Shown here: positions 1-30,765 of the stretch, piece by piece
Layout of the letters: each line of letters starts with the position of its first letter
How positions within the stretch are numbered: position 1 is the first letter of the stretch
NCBI GenBank assembly: GCA_040954595.2
Contig: CM082593.2
Coordinates: 992,001 to 1,056,000, forward strand
Length of the DNA stretch: 64,000 nucleotides
Source of the DNA: Balanoglossus misakiensis
Taxonomy: Eukaryota > Hemichordata
Direction of reading: 5' to 3'
Program-made: the position numbers and the translations under genes
Notes under the pieces: model-generated
Seen by the model: only the letters and a program-made list of their open reading frames with translations
What the model was told of the DNA's origin: nothing
Database searches by the model: none

Positions 1-311
1 TATTCTATTTTATAGAAGTACTTGAAAATGACTAGTTCATGTTTCAATTTATTTCATGAGTCGTGAGGTCATGTGACTTTTATGAATCTTAAGATCGTGC
101 GACACTTCATAATTCTTTTCCTGTAAACCTTATTCTGGTATGGCTCAAAAGGATGAAAGATCATTGTCATTATTTCCATAAATGAAGGAGACTTTGCAAA
201 TTGTATATTTTACATTTTCAATTAAATAACCTTATTTCATTGGATGCCATGGTCACTTAACAATTGCAAAGTGATATTGATTTCTCCATGTTTTAAAGCA
301 ATAATACTTAC

Positions 312-3300
312 ATCATAATCATAAGGTTCTGCTGATACTAAATTCTTGCCTTCCAATCGGACGTAGGGTAATGCGTCAAACTGAACATCATTGTTAACAA
401 CCTCCAAAGTAATATCAGATCCAATTACGCCTTCCACAACAAGAGCCACTATTAAGGTTCCTTTTGAAGAAATGAAATGTACAAGAAAAGTTTAGTTTCA
501 GTTCCAGGTTCAGGCCACTAGAACTACATGTCATGTACTGTGTTGAAGAAAACATGTACTGTCAAAAAGTGGCAACTTGGCAGTCATGGACCCATGTACA
601 TGAGTGGTACACCAAGATTTGGGTCCCTTTAATTGATTAACATGAACACTGGTACATAAATAGGGAAAGACTTAAGACAGCTTACAGACAATTAATGCAA
701 GTTTTGCACCATTCCTTTGAGCTAAAAAATGCTTTAATTCTCACCGTTTTCTAATTCTTCATGTACATTTGGGAAGAGCCTGCCGTCAGGTGAGAAAACA
801 CAATCTGTCAATTCAAAAATATTACAAATGTTTAGGATAGTGTGACTAAGGCATACTTACTTAAGGAGACTATTTGGTACTGTGGCCATATACAAATCAA
901 CATAATAAACAACACTGTGCTATATGAGTATCAAGGCCAGCTTATGCACTTAACATTCTTTGTGTTCCCTGCTAAGAAACGTTATCAAATGACGACTAGT
1001 CTGTAAAATGTACATAAGATAAATACTTTGACTGCGCTCTTAATACCTGTGTGGCAGAGCAATAAAACTTAACTGTTAAATCACCGGTACAGTCAGAAAC
1101 CTATTTCACCAGCAATAGTCAAACAGGGTATTAAAAACAGAAGTGTTTTACGTCTATTGACACACAGTCACTAAATGAGATAGATAAAAACTGGTCTGTC
1201 AGATTCGTAACACCAGTAGCAATAATTAAGACAATCAGATACACTTTCCCATGATTTTTCAATTGTACTAACTACAAGCTGGTATATAACTAGATTTCAA
1301 GGTCAAACATCTAGCCCTGGGTGGGGCTGAGGTCACCGTTTGGTATTTCAGGACAAAGCCAAGAGACACATCATGGCGGGCGTAACCTTGGTAACAGTAT
1401 CATGGGTACAGCAGCTGACTCATTCAGACACTCAAAATTCCTTAACTTATCAGACCCAACCCTACACATAAATGTACACTATTGTTGCAATGTCAACTGT
1501 CATTTTATTATTTGAGAGAATTATTCCACTGGTGACACAGTGATCTACTTCTTCAAACTTCACTGCAATGACAAACTAAAGTAGCTGCATGGTCAACTTA
1601 TGCACACTCAAGGGGACAGACTGTAACTTTTGAATTTGTGTGTCTTGTGTATCAGTACAGTGAAACTTTCTTCTCTGTGTTAAATCTCCATGCAGCATAC
1701 TAAAATTAAAAGTTCTGTTTGCATGTATACACAACCTGTGCATGTGTAACATGTACATTTGAAGTCCAAAATTCAATTTAATTCTGAACAACAGCAGCTC
1801 ACAGTACACACAGTATGGACAACACTGGTGATTTTATCTTCCAGGTATTTCATCATGGAATTAATCAACCAAAATAAACAAGGTTCACCCACGTAACAAA
1901 ACTACCCATGCGAAAAATAGCCCAAAGTCACAGCTGTTACAGCTAATGAAGCTTTACATGTAATTTGAATTCTGAGCCAACAGTGTGATTGATGGGAAGA
2001 GTGGTTTAATCATAGGACTATTAATTATTATTACTAGAACAGATATGGATAACATTGTCTTCTTAATCTGAAATAAACACACATCTTAACCCTTAGCCTG
2101 AAATATACGATTTTCCACTCATTGCGAGGTCTCGCAAGACTTTGTTAATTACTGTAGCAATGGGTTAATTAATTACTAACCAGGTTATGGACAAGTTTAG
2201 CTTTGTATGAAACCAGTATAGGTTCATCATTAATAAGTTTTGTGCCCCCTGTATCATGTCTTGCTATTGTGACTCTAACCACCTGTTGATTCTGAGGATT
2301 AAGCCTGCCTACCACTACCAGCGACGCCCTCATCTACAGTATACTAGCTGTCATGTTATTATATAGTATGTCATTTGTAAAATATCTGATGTAAAACCCA
2401 CTTCTAAATTGTGTCATATCATGACACTAAAAGGTTTTCTTCGACTGAACAATGTGTCACTCATACTGAGCATACCAAACAACATCATTTTGTTTACTGT
2501 CTCTGTCAACACTTCCCATTTTCATTAAATAACGTCTCTGTTGACACTATCTATTTATATCTAATAACACCAATGGTCTTTCCCTCTTTATGCAGCAATT
2601 GTAATTAGCAAGTGTATAGGGTTATGCAAACCTTTGGCGAGACTAATCATGGATCTTTTATAAAACTCAAAATGTGTTGAAGAGTTGTGGTACAGACTAT
2701 CTGCAGTCCTTGCATGAATTGACAAGCAATTGAAGGGTTGCAACAGTAGTCTGAATTGTTCTGAACCACTGTACTGTGTCTGTGACGTGCGTGCTGATAT
2801 ACACTGATCTGCAAACAAACATGTGGTGTTTGGATTTCTTTATTATCTGGAAAACTGCCTCAGTTTCTCTGAGCCTCTGGCTAATATTCTGATCTCAGTC
2901 ACGAATGAAGACTTATAGAACTAGACCAGACTAACAGAAGCTCAAATTTGCTCAGCTGAAGTTGTTTATTTTAGGAGATGAAAAAAGTCACAATAGCTTG
3001 TGTGATAATCCACGGTCACTCCATGGATAATCGTACATATACATGTACCGTACCTGCAATTTTAGTTTTGGGGTCATGACCGAAACAATGACAGCCGATT
3101 GGCCAACAACACAGCTAGTTTTGTCTTACACATGCACCTCCGTGATCAGTATAGGAGGACTAAAATTGAAGAATTTGAAATAATTATCAAAACAAGACAT
3201 TAACTCAAAGTCCATGAACAGTCCACACATTCTTTTCGGCCATTACTGCTCCCCGCATTCAGATCTCCATTGCAGGCATCCAGATAGGTGAAAGTTGAAA

Positions 3301-6300
3301 AGCTAAGCACCACCGTCTTACACACCCTTTGTTGAGAATCAATACCATTACACACGCAACACCACACAATGTCCTGACTATAGAAAATTCCCAACAGCTC
3401 AGTAAACATACCCCAAGGACTGGATTTATATTCACCAGTATATATACTAAGAGTGAGAAAACTGCTTAACTCGTGATTTGAGAGAATCGGATAGCTATAT
3501 AACTGACATGTCCAGACAGATATGTAATATTTTTAAAATACAAGACCGGTTTTACTGTAGTTCAGAAACGGTAAAAGTCACTCCAAACAACTTTAAATTA
3601 CATTTTTTGTATGCAGATATGGTTACCACATCAACTGAATATCAAAAATTGACATCATGAGAACACTGACACTCCATTTCCAAAGTAAAACACTCATATT
3701 CTAGAGACAAGTAGAGGCACCTGATCTGAGAGCAAATGAGGTCAGTTTTTCTACTTGACAGGTACAATTCAGACACTATAATCCCCACCCATTTTATAAC
3801 ACTATAAAAATGATTATACCCACTTAAACTTTTGCTCTAAATTCAATTGTTCAGTGTTTCCATACTTTTTTGGTAGTTTCTTTCTGATGACATGTAATCG
3901 CACATATTTCAAGATGCAATGTTTTGAACATGACGTCACGCAAAATGTTTTAGAACTTCTGCATTGAAAGTAATGAATCTGCAGAAGTTGTGAAATATCC
4001 TTCCCTATGAAAGCTTGATCAAGTTTCAGACACCTGTCAAACGCTGCGCAACTTATTTGATATTTAAGAGCACATACAATGATGAGATTTATTGAAGTAA
4101 ATACCGCCTTGTAACGCAATAGGTGAAATGTAAATTTGGGATGTAATTTGATAGGTATTGAGGTAAAGAAATCCTTTCTTCCCTATGGCTGAATGGTATG
4201 TTCCACTCACCGGGGAAAGCAATTTGGCGTCACCTATAACAGGAGATTTGCTCCATAGACTGTATATTTTGTATATACACTACAGTCTATGCACACATCA
4301 GAGAAACAAGCCAGGGGATACGTAACCAACTGATGAAATTAAATACACTGATATTCCTCTTGGGGAACATACATTTTCCATTAGTATTTCATTATGTGTT
4401 TTCAAACTAGCTAACAGGCCGTCAGCTAAATGTATTGAAATGGGACTGAACTTAAATAGGTCTTTAGTTTGCTTCGCTTCTATATGCTTTCATACTGGAA
4501 ATATTTGTGTATGCTAATATTTCAATAAACTGAGACGAGCTGAAACAAAATTGCCATCGGCAGTATCTTAACTTCCTTTAAACCATATGATAAAATGATA
4601 GTTTCTTTTGTTGTGTGATCAATATTAGCCAGCATGATGTACTGTAAAAATCCTATAAGAAGCTGTACATGTATTAACTGTGTATATTTCCTTGAAATCA
4701 ACAATTTTCACAGTGGCCAGCAGAGAAATCAAACGTGTCCTTTATGAGTTTCTCATCATGATTTATTATTCATTTTTACGGCTACATGAGCATAAAACAG
4801 TCAGTTTAGCTGTAAATTGCTGATTGAAAATTCACTCCAGCAAATCAAATGACTGTGAGTTTCTTTCATTACCCTGGTAATGCCGGGGACAGAAAAATTG
4901 ATCAACTTCCTACACATGCAGGCATGGAGATCTCTATTGACCCTGTGCATACTGTACATGGCTGTATTCAGTAAACTGGGTTTTAATGCACATGCCACAT
5001 ATTTATTCAAACAATCCACCTGCCTTCCTGTCAGCTATGAATCTGGCCACCGCCCTTTGACAACAGTGGAAGTGCTGACGATAGCTGTAAATTATTCACA
5101 ATTGAAAAACATTGCTCACGAAATCTCCATGCAACTGTAATAAATGTCTTTTTCGTCATATGTTGTCCCGGTAACCAATCTTTGTTTATTCAACTACATG
5201 AAAGCAAGTTAAACATCAATTTTAATGACAAGTGCTGAGAGGCCAACACTGTTCGTACCAGTCACCAAATTTTCACTTCATCACATTCTGTGATCAAATT
5301 TGATTGTTTTTTCTTTATCACAATTTATCCATTCATTCTCATTGCTTCCAGTTGTAATTTCCCAATTTTTCTGTTCAAAGCAGAAAATTGTACAACTAAG
5401 CAAACATTTCCTGTACAATTTCAAATTTAATAATGTGCAGTTTTTTCTGACATCAATGGACCTACATTAAATATAGTTAGCTGATTATAGCTTTCAGCAG
5501 AACTGTTTGTTTTGAAAATGGACATCAATCTCCTTCCTAAATATTTAAAAATAAACCAAATTGATTTCTATATTAAATATGCAAAGTCAAGTACTTTAAT
5601 AAATTTACAATTCTAAAAAAAATCGCACCAGGAACTCATACTGAACAGTTTTCCATGAAATTAACATATAACCTGTTGAATGTTTCACCTAGTTGCTATG
5701 GCAATGAGCCATTATATTGTTGGGAGCACAGTCTACACTTACAATATGGCAGTCCTGTTTTTTTTTTAATTCAGTCTGGCTGGCCAGCCAGCATGTGAAC
5801 CAAGCTGGCGTCAAGATAAACAATATCATGTCCATTTCACATGTAAATGAGAGAAAGCTACTGTAACAATGGTACTGTACATTGCACTGAAAAATAACAG
5901 TATCAAGTAACAATGGATGGCAAATTAACAAAGGTCACTTCACCTAGGTGAAATATGCAGTTTATTACATAATTTTCTGTGGTAGATATACATGTATTTA
6001 TAATGGATAGTCATGGGCCAACGTACTATACTATTAAAATGAAAATGACAAGTAATTAGATTTATTTGGTATTGAAATTTGTGTCCTTGGCAATGAAATT
6101 GCAGTATAACTGTAATGGATCAATTTCTTGTTTGCAAATTACAGTGTTTGTGTGACACATTTCTACTTTAAATAATCATATTATAAATGCAGGAAAAGCA
6201 GTTAGTGTCATTTACAAGAGCATAATGGAGGATATTCAATAGGCATAGACACATTCAACAAAAAGGGTTACTATACTCCGGATAATTACAGTTTGCCATG

Positions 6301-7254
6301 TTTGTCAATACAGCTACTGAAAGAAATTGGTGATTTAGCTGTATATACACTGCTATAATCCTAACCACATCAAGTACTAGTACACAGACAAATCAAAGCT
6401 TTATTTTCCTGGTATGATTCAACATTCCTTCTTTTATTCAGGAAAAATGTTCTTTTCAACAACAAAAAAGGTCACACTGGTCATCATCAGGGCCATGTTC
6501 ACAACCAAAACAATAAAACTGAGAAATTTGCATGAGAATGACCATTATCAGTAAGTATGACCTTCGACCTCAAATTGTCAGTGTCTGATTTGTTACCTCC
6601 AATGGCATAATCATCTGGTGACCTCAGTGACCTTATGTTTGAAATTCTGTGGCCCACTTGATTTTTATCACTCACCTAGGTAGCAAAAAACTATTTAACG
6701 TAATGAGAATTGTCACCTGGTGACCTCAGTGACCCTGTGGTTTTTTTGAGACCACACCCTCTGATGTTTAGTCACATGAATGTCAGAAAATCAGACCAGT
6801 AGTTTGTATTTATTTTGTTTCATAAAAATGTACACACAGATCCTTCAAAAGATAGTCACTGGTTGACATGGCTCAGAAGGAGAAAATCAACCAATCAGAA
6901 ACTGTCTCTCATTTTATTATCCTCCAATCATGGCCAATATCTGATTAGTAAAGTCTAGCTGAAAAGTACTCCAAGTATAATGGTATATTTTAGTAATTAT
7001 GATGCAATTATTCTTTATAACAGGGTTTTTAAAAAAAAATATTTAGTATTATTGTCCCTAGGTATAACCAGTTTCTTGTTATGCTTCATTTGGTATGTGA
7101 GACAATTAATTTAATATTAACTATATGATAAAAGTCACCTACCGTTGGCAGCAAATGTAGTCCTCCCATTCAGTAGAACCGCTAAGAATATTCCATAGAT
7201 TGCTAATGTGAATAGCTGTCCTTTGTAGCTTGCAGACGTAGCCACGGAAGCCAT
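312..7254 (-). CDS. 5' end of an unrecognised signal-peptide protein (partial)
   Basis: Two coding exons are visible. Exon 1 (7143-7254) starts at the ATG at 7254 and encodes 37 residues; its hydrophobic stretch (GQLFTLAIYGIFLAVLL) looks like a signal peptide or signal anchor. It ends in phase 1 at a GTAGGT donor. Exon 2 (312-460) follows an acceptor ending TTCAAAAG, restores the frame and ends in phase 0 at GTAAGT. It encodes a beta-rich segment containing GSDITLEVVNNDVQF and LPYVRLEGKNL, which looks lumenal or extracellular. The rest lies beyond the left edge. The intron between them is about 6.7 kb, so a further small exon could be hidden inside it. I do not recognise the family. A secreted or single-pass membrane protein with an N-terminal beta domain is the most that can be said. 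An in-frame ATG further upstream, at 7338, is possible but would put 28 extra residues before the hydrophobic segment. Confidence 0.55.
3931..3938. promoter_or_regulatory. Full CRE palindrome (TGACGTCA)
   Basis: An exact eight-base CREB/ATF consensus inside the left gene's large intron. It is one of six seen in the window. Function is inferred from the motif only. Confidence 0.35.
4254..4291. repeat. Short inverted repeat (11-bp perfect arms)
   Basis: CATAGACTGTA at 4254-4264 is the exact reverse complement of TACAGTCTATG at 4281-4291, with a 16-base AT-rich spacer. It could fold as a hairpin or be the relic of a small inverted-repeat element. No target-site duplication was identified. Confidence 0.5.
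6619..6735 (-). promoter_or_regulatory. Duplicated DR3-type nuclear-receptor element
   Basis: TGACCT-CAG-TGACCT at 6619-6633 reads on the minus strand as two perfect AGGTCA half-sites separated by three bases, the DR3 spacing used by vitamin-D-receptor-type heterodimers. A second copy at 6721-6735 has one mismatch (TGACCT-CAG-TGACCC). Both sit in the same phrase, TGGTGACCTCAGTGACC, so this is a local duplication. It lies about 0.5 kb inside the first intron from exon 1. Binding is inference. Confidence 0.4.
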
Positions 7255-9390
7255 CTCAGAAAACACACCTCCCACCTGGGCAGCACACGTCTTCCTGGTT
7301 GAGAAAATCTCCTGGTGGCAGACACGGATTTCTATCACCTCCAGTCACTACCCATGTATCGGCCTAAATTGTGAAACAACTTGAACGTCCTGTGTTTGGT
7401 AACAATTAAACACGAATGAAAACGAATAACATTTATGAAAACAGGTAATAAAAAGAAAGGCAAAGCTATCTGCATTTGAATGACCACCGTCCTTTGCTGA
7501 CCTTGTTTTCAGCGAAAGTATTTGAATGTGAAAAGAGAAAGGGAAATCTAATATGGAGTTCGCTCTAATCCATTTCACGGCCTGTACTGCGCGAAATAAA
7601 ATCGAAATGAACAGACGGTCCGATATAAAAATTGACCGAAATTTGTGAAACAACTCGCGTGCTTTCACCAGGGCACCGCCTAACGTTTATAAAGCTTTGA
7701 TTACTTTAAAAGGGAAAGTTAACAATGAATAACTGTCGAGATAAGTAGATACGAATCATAATGTCACTGGCTTCACTCCTCTGATCCAGACCTGTAACTT
7801 CCACGCGTACGCTTCTATGCTGGTTACACGAAACCATGGCCATAAAACATACTAAAAAAACGCTATTCCACAGTTCGTTTCGCTGTAAAGACACGACTTC
7901 TCTATATTATTGACGACAGGTATTTCAGGTCCAAAATGACCTGAGCTGACTGCACGTTTTCGAAGTTCTTGTATTCAATAACAACGTCTCACCTGTTAAC
8001 TGTGAGTACACTAAACGTAAGGGGATTCCAATTCCGGGCCACTAGTCCAGACTTCTGGCGAAATTATCCGTTTTTAACGGTGTCGACCTCTGAAATTGGT
8101 GTCGGTGTGCCCGTGGCAGCTTTAAGTGATCTCAATTCAGATCAACTTGAGTGTTACAAGGTGATAAACTAGGAAAGGCACACCCATATTTCGACACACA
8201 TCCACACCCTCACAACAGTGGCACAGTGGACGACAATAGAAAGTGGATCCAACTATTGTGAACAAAGGGTGGGTCGGTTTTTAATAGATGGGAGACGGCG
8301 CCATCGGCTATTATTAACTCTCGCAGAATGATATCACCAACCGTTTAAAATCTACGAGGGAAAGATCAACTATTTATGTGCCAAACGTTTGAAGTACACT
8401 AAATCTAGCAAAAAAAGACCATCTTTATAGAGGCTTCGTCTTCCAATTTTCTGTTGTGCGGTGGCGCTTGCTTTCCCATTCCTAGCAGATGGAAAATCGA
8501 CACTTTATGTCAACCTGTCAGGGACATACTCAGGATCTGCTGGGATTATGATTATTATTAGCTTGATGTATTCCCGGATAAAGACTATTATAATTGCTGT
8601 TTTGAAGTGACAAAACCCTGAGCAAGATATGTGGTTTTTGTCTATACCGCGTATTTCATTTTATTCCGACATTTCGTTATAGTTTACAGCACAAAGATCC
8701 CGCTCTGTTAAAACTAATATTTATTTTGTTATATATGCATGATATTTGGTACATTGGATTTCTTTACTAACCATGGATGAATAAAATAATTTAACTTCTG
8801 TCTTTTTTTAATTGAGTTCCGACAGGTTTCGATTACCCACTAAGATAGCTTTGTAACCATGGATTCCGTGATTCCTTTTTGAGTACGTGGTTTGGCAACT
8901 ACTACAACGACTTGAAGTATACGTAAATATCTTGTTTAAAAACGTGAAAGTCCTTAATTGTTACGTTAAAACAATTTCCCGATTTTCTGGCAATTTAAAC
9001 CGTAGATATTGGCGCCGCTTGAGCGCTTTTCCTTTACCCGATCTTGAACCAAAGTACGGTTTAAAAATTGTCGGAAAACTTGAGCCCGACAGAAACGAGA
9101 AGCAGCAGTTTGAAAGATTTTTTTAAAATAGTAAAACCATGTTCACCGCGTCAGATGACAGTTGACTGTAGGTTTGACCAAACACGTATCTACTATTCAT
9201 CCACCAAACCTTTGTATGGCCATGGATGTAGCTCTATTTTGGGTTATTACGCAAAACGACTGAAGTTGCCCGGAGTTGGACTAAATATCGAGGGCTAATG
9301 CCGCCCTCTATAGTCCAGAAAATGTGCCACTTTTGTTCTACCAAGACGCCTTTCGAGAAGAACAGCAGTTTCACACTGACAAAGGCTTAA
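7255..9390. other. Intergenic: 5' flank of the left gene to the 3' flank of CCDC6
   Basis: Upstream sequence of the left-edge gene, which probably contains its promoter and 5' UTR. Two overlapping plus-strand open frames at 8887-9298 have no recognisable similarity, splice context or compositional signature, so they are not called as genes. Confidence 0.4.
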
Positions 9391-11813
9391 CACTTTTGAG
9401 CTAAAGTTTTATTTTTTGTACAATTTCATCTTACAAATGTACATTAACTTGTTGATATCAACTTAATATATGTTCAAACAACATTTTCGGCTGCAGGGAA
9501 AACAAAGCTAGTAAAACCATGTGGTTTGGGCGCTACCATTACACAACAAAAGCACTTCTAATGAAGCTGGTTCTTTTACAATCATTATATGCTTGTTATG
9601 TATCTTAATCATCCGTCTAGAAAGAAATCAAGAAAGGAAGGTTCATTTCTTGTGACTTCCACTCAGACAAAACTAAAACAAAACACAGCCAAGTAAAATT
9701 AACATGAAACCCACGAATGTGCATCATACCAAGAAACAACGTCTGCATTGATGTCATATTTGCACTGAAAACTTAGCAATGGCTCTTGCCTATCCCCCGC
9801 CAACAATTTTAGAACAAGCAACATGCAGGTCTTTAAAAATACAGAAATGCCCTAATGTTTGCTAGCATCAAAATTTCACCAGAATAACAAAATGGAAGAA
9901 CAGATAACAATTATTTCCTGTGGCACTTGACACATTATGTAGAATAGAATGCACTCTGAGAGGAAAACATATACTTCTATGCCTCATTACTGATGCTGTG
10001 TCTTAGAAAACATACTGCTCTGAAGGAGATTAATCTCAGACACAAAGTGGATATATAAGTATTACAATGTCAAAACCAAAAAGCAAAGAAAGGGTTCGGG
10101 TATGAATTTACTGCACTCCAATATTCCAGAAAAACAATGCAGTTTCATCCATGGATAATATATGAACACACCTAGTAATATGCCAAACTATACTTGAAGT
10201 TTATATAAGCACAAAACTTTGGCAAGTGAGAGGGTCATCCCAATCTCATGTGCTGTATGCTAAAAATAATTTGAACAGCCAGTATGGTTGATGAATTCTG
10301 TGTACAAGAACGCAACAGTTAATTGGGAGGTGAAGTTTTCAGTACTAAAGTGTTCAACCCTAGAGATAATTGGCATGAAACATTTTCAGCTGGAAAAAGA
10401 TAAAAGTCAACTACAATCATCTGCCTTCCTCTACAAAGCCAAAAAGTTAACCGCAATAAAACTATGTTGGGTATAATTTTCTACACTTTCCATGTTTTTG
10501 ATGTAAATATAATTTTTTCTATATATTATTATAAAGGTTTAAACTGAAATCGCAATAATTGTACATGTACTTTTTCAAGCATTTGGTTCAAATCAAAGAA
10601 GGTGCTCTATTTTATTTGTAAACAGTAAATTAGTGAAATGTAAACGTCAAAACTGTGCTAGTAATGAGAAACGCAACATTTAGTGGATAGTAAAAAATAA
10701 TTACATTGTATGGATACAAGCCCGAGGAATTTTGAGATTGGAGAAATGTTTGAATGACTTCATACTGTGTTTGTACCAAACCTGTATTTTGTGGGTTAAT
10801 CTCTTTGGAAAAACTCCCATTTGAAATGCTGTTGTTGTTTAAGTATATGTCCATGTTATCTATGCAGCATCAGGACTTCAATAGTACTTTTAATCAAATT
10901 AGTAATTATTCAGCAAATAAAATGGACCTCATGTTTTATAGGTTCCCTTTTCAATGGGAATCTTTGCCTTGTGCAAGCTGTTTGACTGAACCGAGAATTT
11001 CTAATAAGCTTTCTCATACTTACAAAAGAATAAACATATATATTTCTGCTAAGGGAAACATAAATACTATCACATCAAAGAATGGTCTCTCGAACTGTTA
11101 AAATAACCTTTACTACCCCTATTTTCCTGTATAATGGTCCAACCCTTGTTGAACAAAATGCGACTGGACCAGAGTTTAGTGATGGGAGCGTTGATAGCCA
11201 AGATGTTTGATTATACCACTAAGACATCAAACATCAACCACCTCTTAACAATAACAAAAATACACTGGTGGGTATCACCACGGTTACTAGTCTTGCGATG
11301 AGTCTAGTATAGCGCCCCATATGATTGGAAGTCATTTCTTTTGTTTTCGGTCACATGAACAGCAAGCACCTTTAATTAAAATACATGCACAAGTTCTCAA
11401 CATGTTTATAGTCGTACCATTGTCACTGTATACAAACAAAGAGGTCAAACAAATCCACAAAATCCAAGAGAGTTTCTTGTACCCCTTTAAAATGAAGCTG
11501 GCCTATTTCCATTGCCACATTTTCCCTCTTTCTACAGACATTCAAACATACATACACAAACACTCTTCAAAACCCCAGAAGACAGCCCAAATAAATGATA
11601 AAATGTGTCCTCTTTTGGCAAGTTTTTTTGTTTTTGTCTTTTTTTGCTGAATTTCGAAACACAAGGATTAAACAGTGTTAACAAGTTTGGCATGTATGAA
11701 CACAAAACACTTGTGCAATTCTTATTTTTATTTTGAAGGTTTATATTTTGACGTGACAGTTGTGAGTCCCACTCAGTCTCATCGTTGTCATGGTGATTTG
11801 TCTTCTTCAGTTT
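9391..11813 (-). other. 3' flank, possibly long 3' UTR, of CCDC6
   Basis: AT-rich, non-coding sequence beyond the CCDC6 stop. On the minus strand an AATAAA lies at 11727-11732, about 80 bases past the stop. Further AATAAA hexamers occur farther on, including near 10.61 kb and 9.41 kb. Either a short or a long (about 2.4 kb) 3' UTR is therefore possible. Vertebrate CCDC6 mRNAs also have long 3' UTRs. Confidence 0.45.
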
Positions 11814-19717
<7,904 letters not shown>

Positions 19718-21269
19718 CTTTCCAGCAATAAGCTCATTACCATAATGCATTCAGTTAAGGTCAGCTGATGGAACATTCCATTGTGTGAAAAGATTACGAC
19801 GGGGTGCGTTACAGAGTGTAGTTCAGGCGAGAAAAAATACATTGGGCCAAACTTAGCAGGAATAAAATCTTCAGAAACCATTTCTTATTGATTTACAATA
19901 ACATTAGATACATACGTAGGCACTTACCATCCATAATTAGTTGTGAAATTCACATGGGTGGAAACTAACACCTATTGCGAAATGGACCTGGTTTTGTTGA
20001 TCGGTTTTCAGTTATATGCTAATCACATGTTGTTCACATGGCCTGATTAGGGCTACGGACGGACGCCGTGAATCATTCTATGAGTTCAGCTGCAGCATTT
20101 ACTTTATTACCTCATGCAAGAGACTCGCGGTGATGTCAGACTAAACTGTCGAGTATGATTATTCAAATTGAAGCGTTTTGCTAATTTTTTCCATTGGCAA
20201 GACAAAATTAAACCACGTTGAATGTACGTGTCAGTTTCCACTTGTCACTGTGTTTGTTTCATCTTCATTCAGTCAAATAATTCTTTCTTCATTAGTTTTA
20301 TCTGTAAACAAATTAAATGGATTAATATGGTAAATATTTCGATGGAAAACAAAAGCTTTAATACAATTACCAACATAAAAAAATAATGCGAGAAGTAGAG
20401 GTTGAAAACTTCGGCCCAACGAAAACCCGAAAGAAAGAAACCAAACTTGCAAAGGTGATGGCGCTCTCACACCTGAACAATTATTTTATGTATACATCAT
20501 CATCATGGTAAATTAGGATCGTAGAGTTAAAAAGATGAGAGGGCGAATTTTGAAAATTTTATCTCGGTAAGAATATGATGCTGCGTCTATTTTTGCATAC
20601 ATATGTGTAGTCAATTCGTGACTACGACAAAACCTATTTATCTGAAGACAAGAGTATGCAGAGCAGTAGCTCTAGATTTTTACAAATACAAGGTAAAAAT
20701 TTGTGTGACGTCTGCGCAGTTGCTGCCCCTACGATATATGCGATATTATAATAGTTTGCCAATTATGTTGTTGATCGTGATTTTATTTGTCCTTTTTTGT
20801 ACAATATTCTGATTTTTAACGTTCCCTGAATTACAGTTCAATTTCACTGAACATGGCCTTGGGCGCTTTTAACCCAGTATATCGAGAAGTGATTCCGAGT
20901 CCTTTAATATGTAAATCACTATCGGCATTCATTGCGAATCAAATCTGTGTACGTTCTTTCTACACAAGTCGACGTAAATATGTGATCTACAGTGTATGTC
21001 TGTGAGCGGAATAATTTATCGGCACCGAAAGCGTTCTTGTAGTGAAAGGGACTTGGGTTGCTATTTGGACAATAGAGGGGTGACGCTTAGGTGACCCTCT
21101 TAAGAAATGTAGTCCCACAAAGGTTTATTTTTTGCGATCCATCTTCCGTGTGTGACTCATTTAGGTGAACACTCGCGTGTAAGTCAACACCACAACCAAC
21201 TCAACATGGCTGACAGCCATACTTAGTGGCAAATCTAAACATTTCAGTTGACTCCGTTTTTCACTGACA
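19718..21269. other. Divergent intergenic region between CCDC6 and the protease gene
   Basis: The CCDC6 start (19717, minus) and the protease start (21270, plus) face away from each other about 1.55 kb apart, so both promoters should lie here. Just before the protease ATG is a short upstream frame (21206-21226) with a strong ATGG context, encoding six residues. No TATA box was confidently seen. Confidence 0.5.

Positions 21270-30765
<9,496 letters not shown>

Larger units (their letters stand above)
461..7142 (-). other. Large first intron, no further exon recognised
   Basis: AT-rich sequence between the two exons of the left-edge gene. The open frames on both strands are short, lack matching splice signals and resemble no family I know. 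It holds a CRE palindrome, a pair of nuclear-receptor-type direct repeats and a short hairpin, listed separately. Confidence 0.5.

Noticed and set aside
8887-9298. Two overlapping plus-strand frames
   Set aside because: No splice sites, domains or compositional support; compatible with chance open frames.
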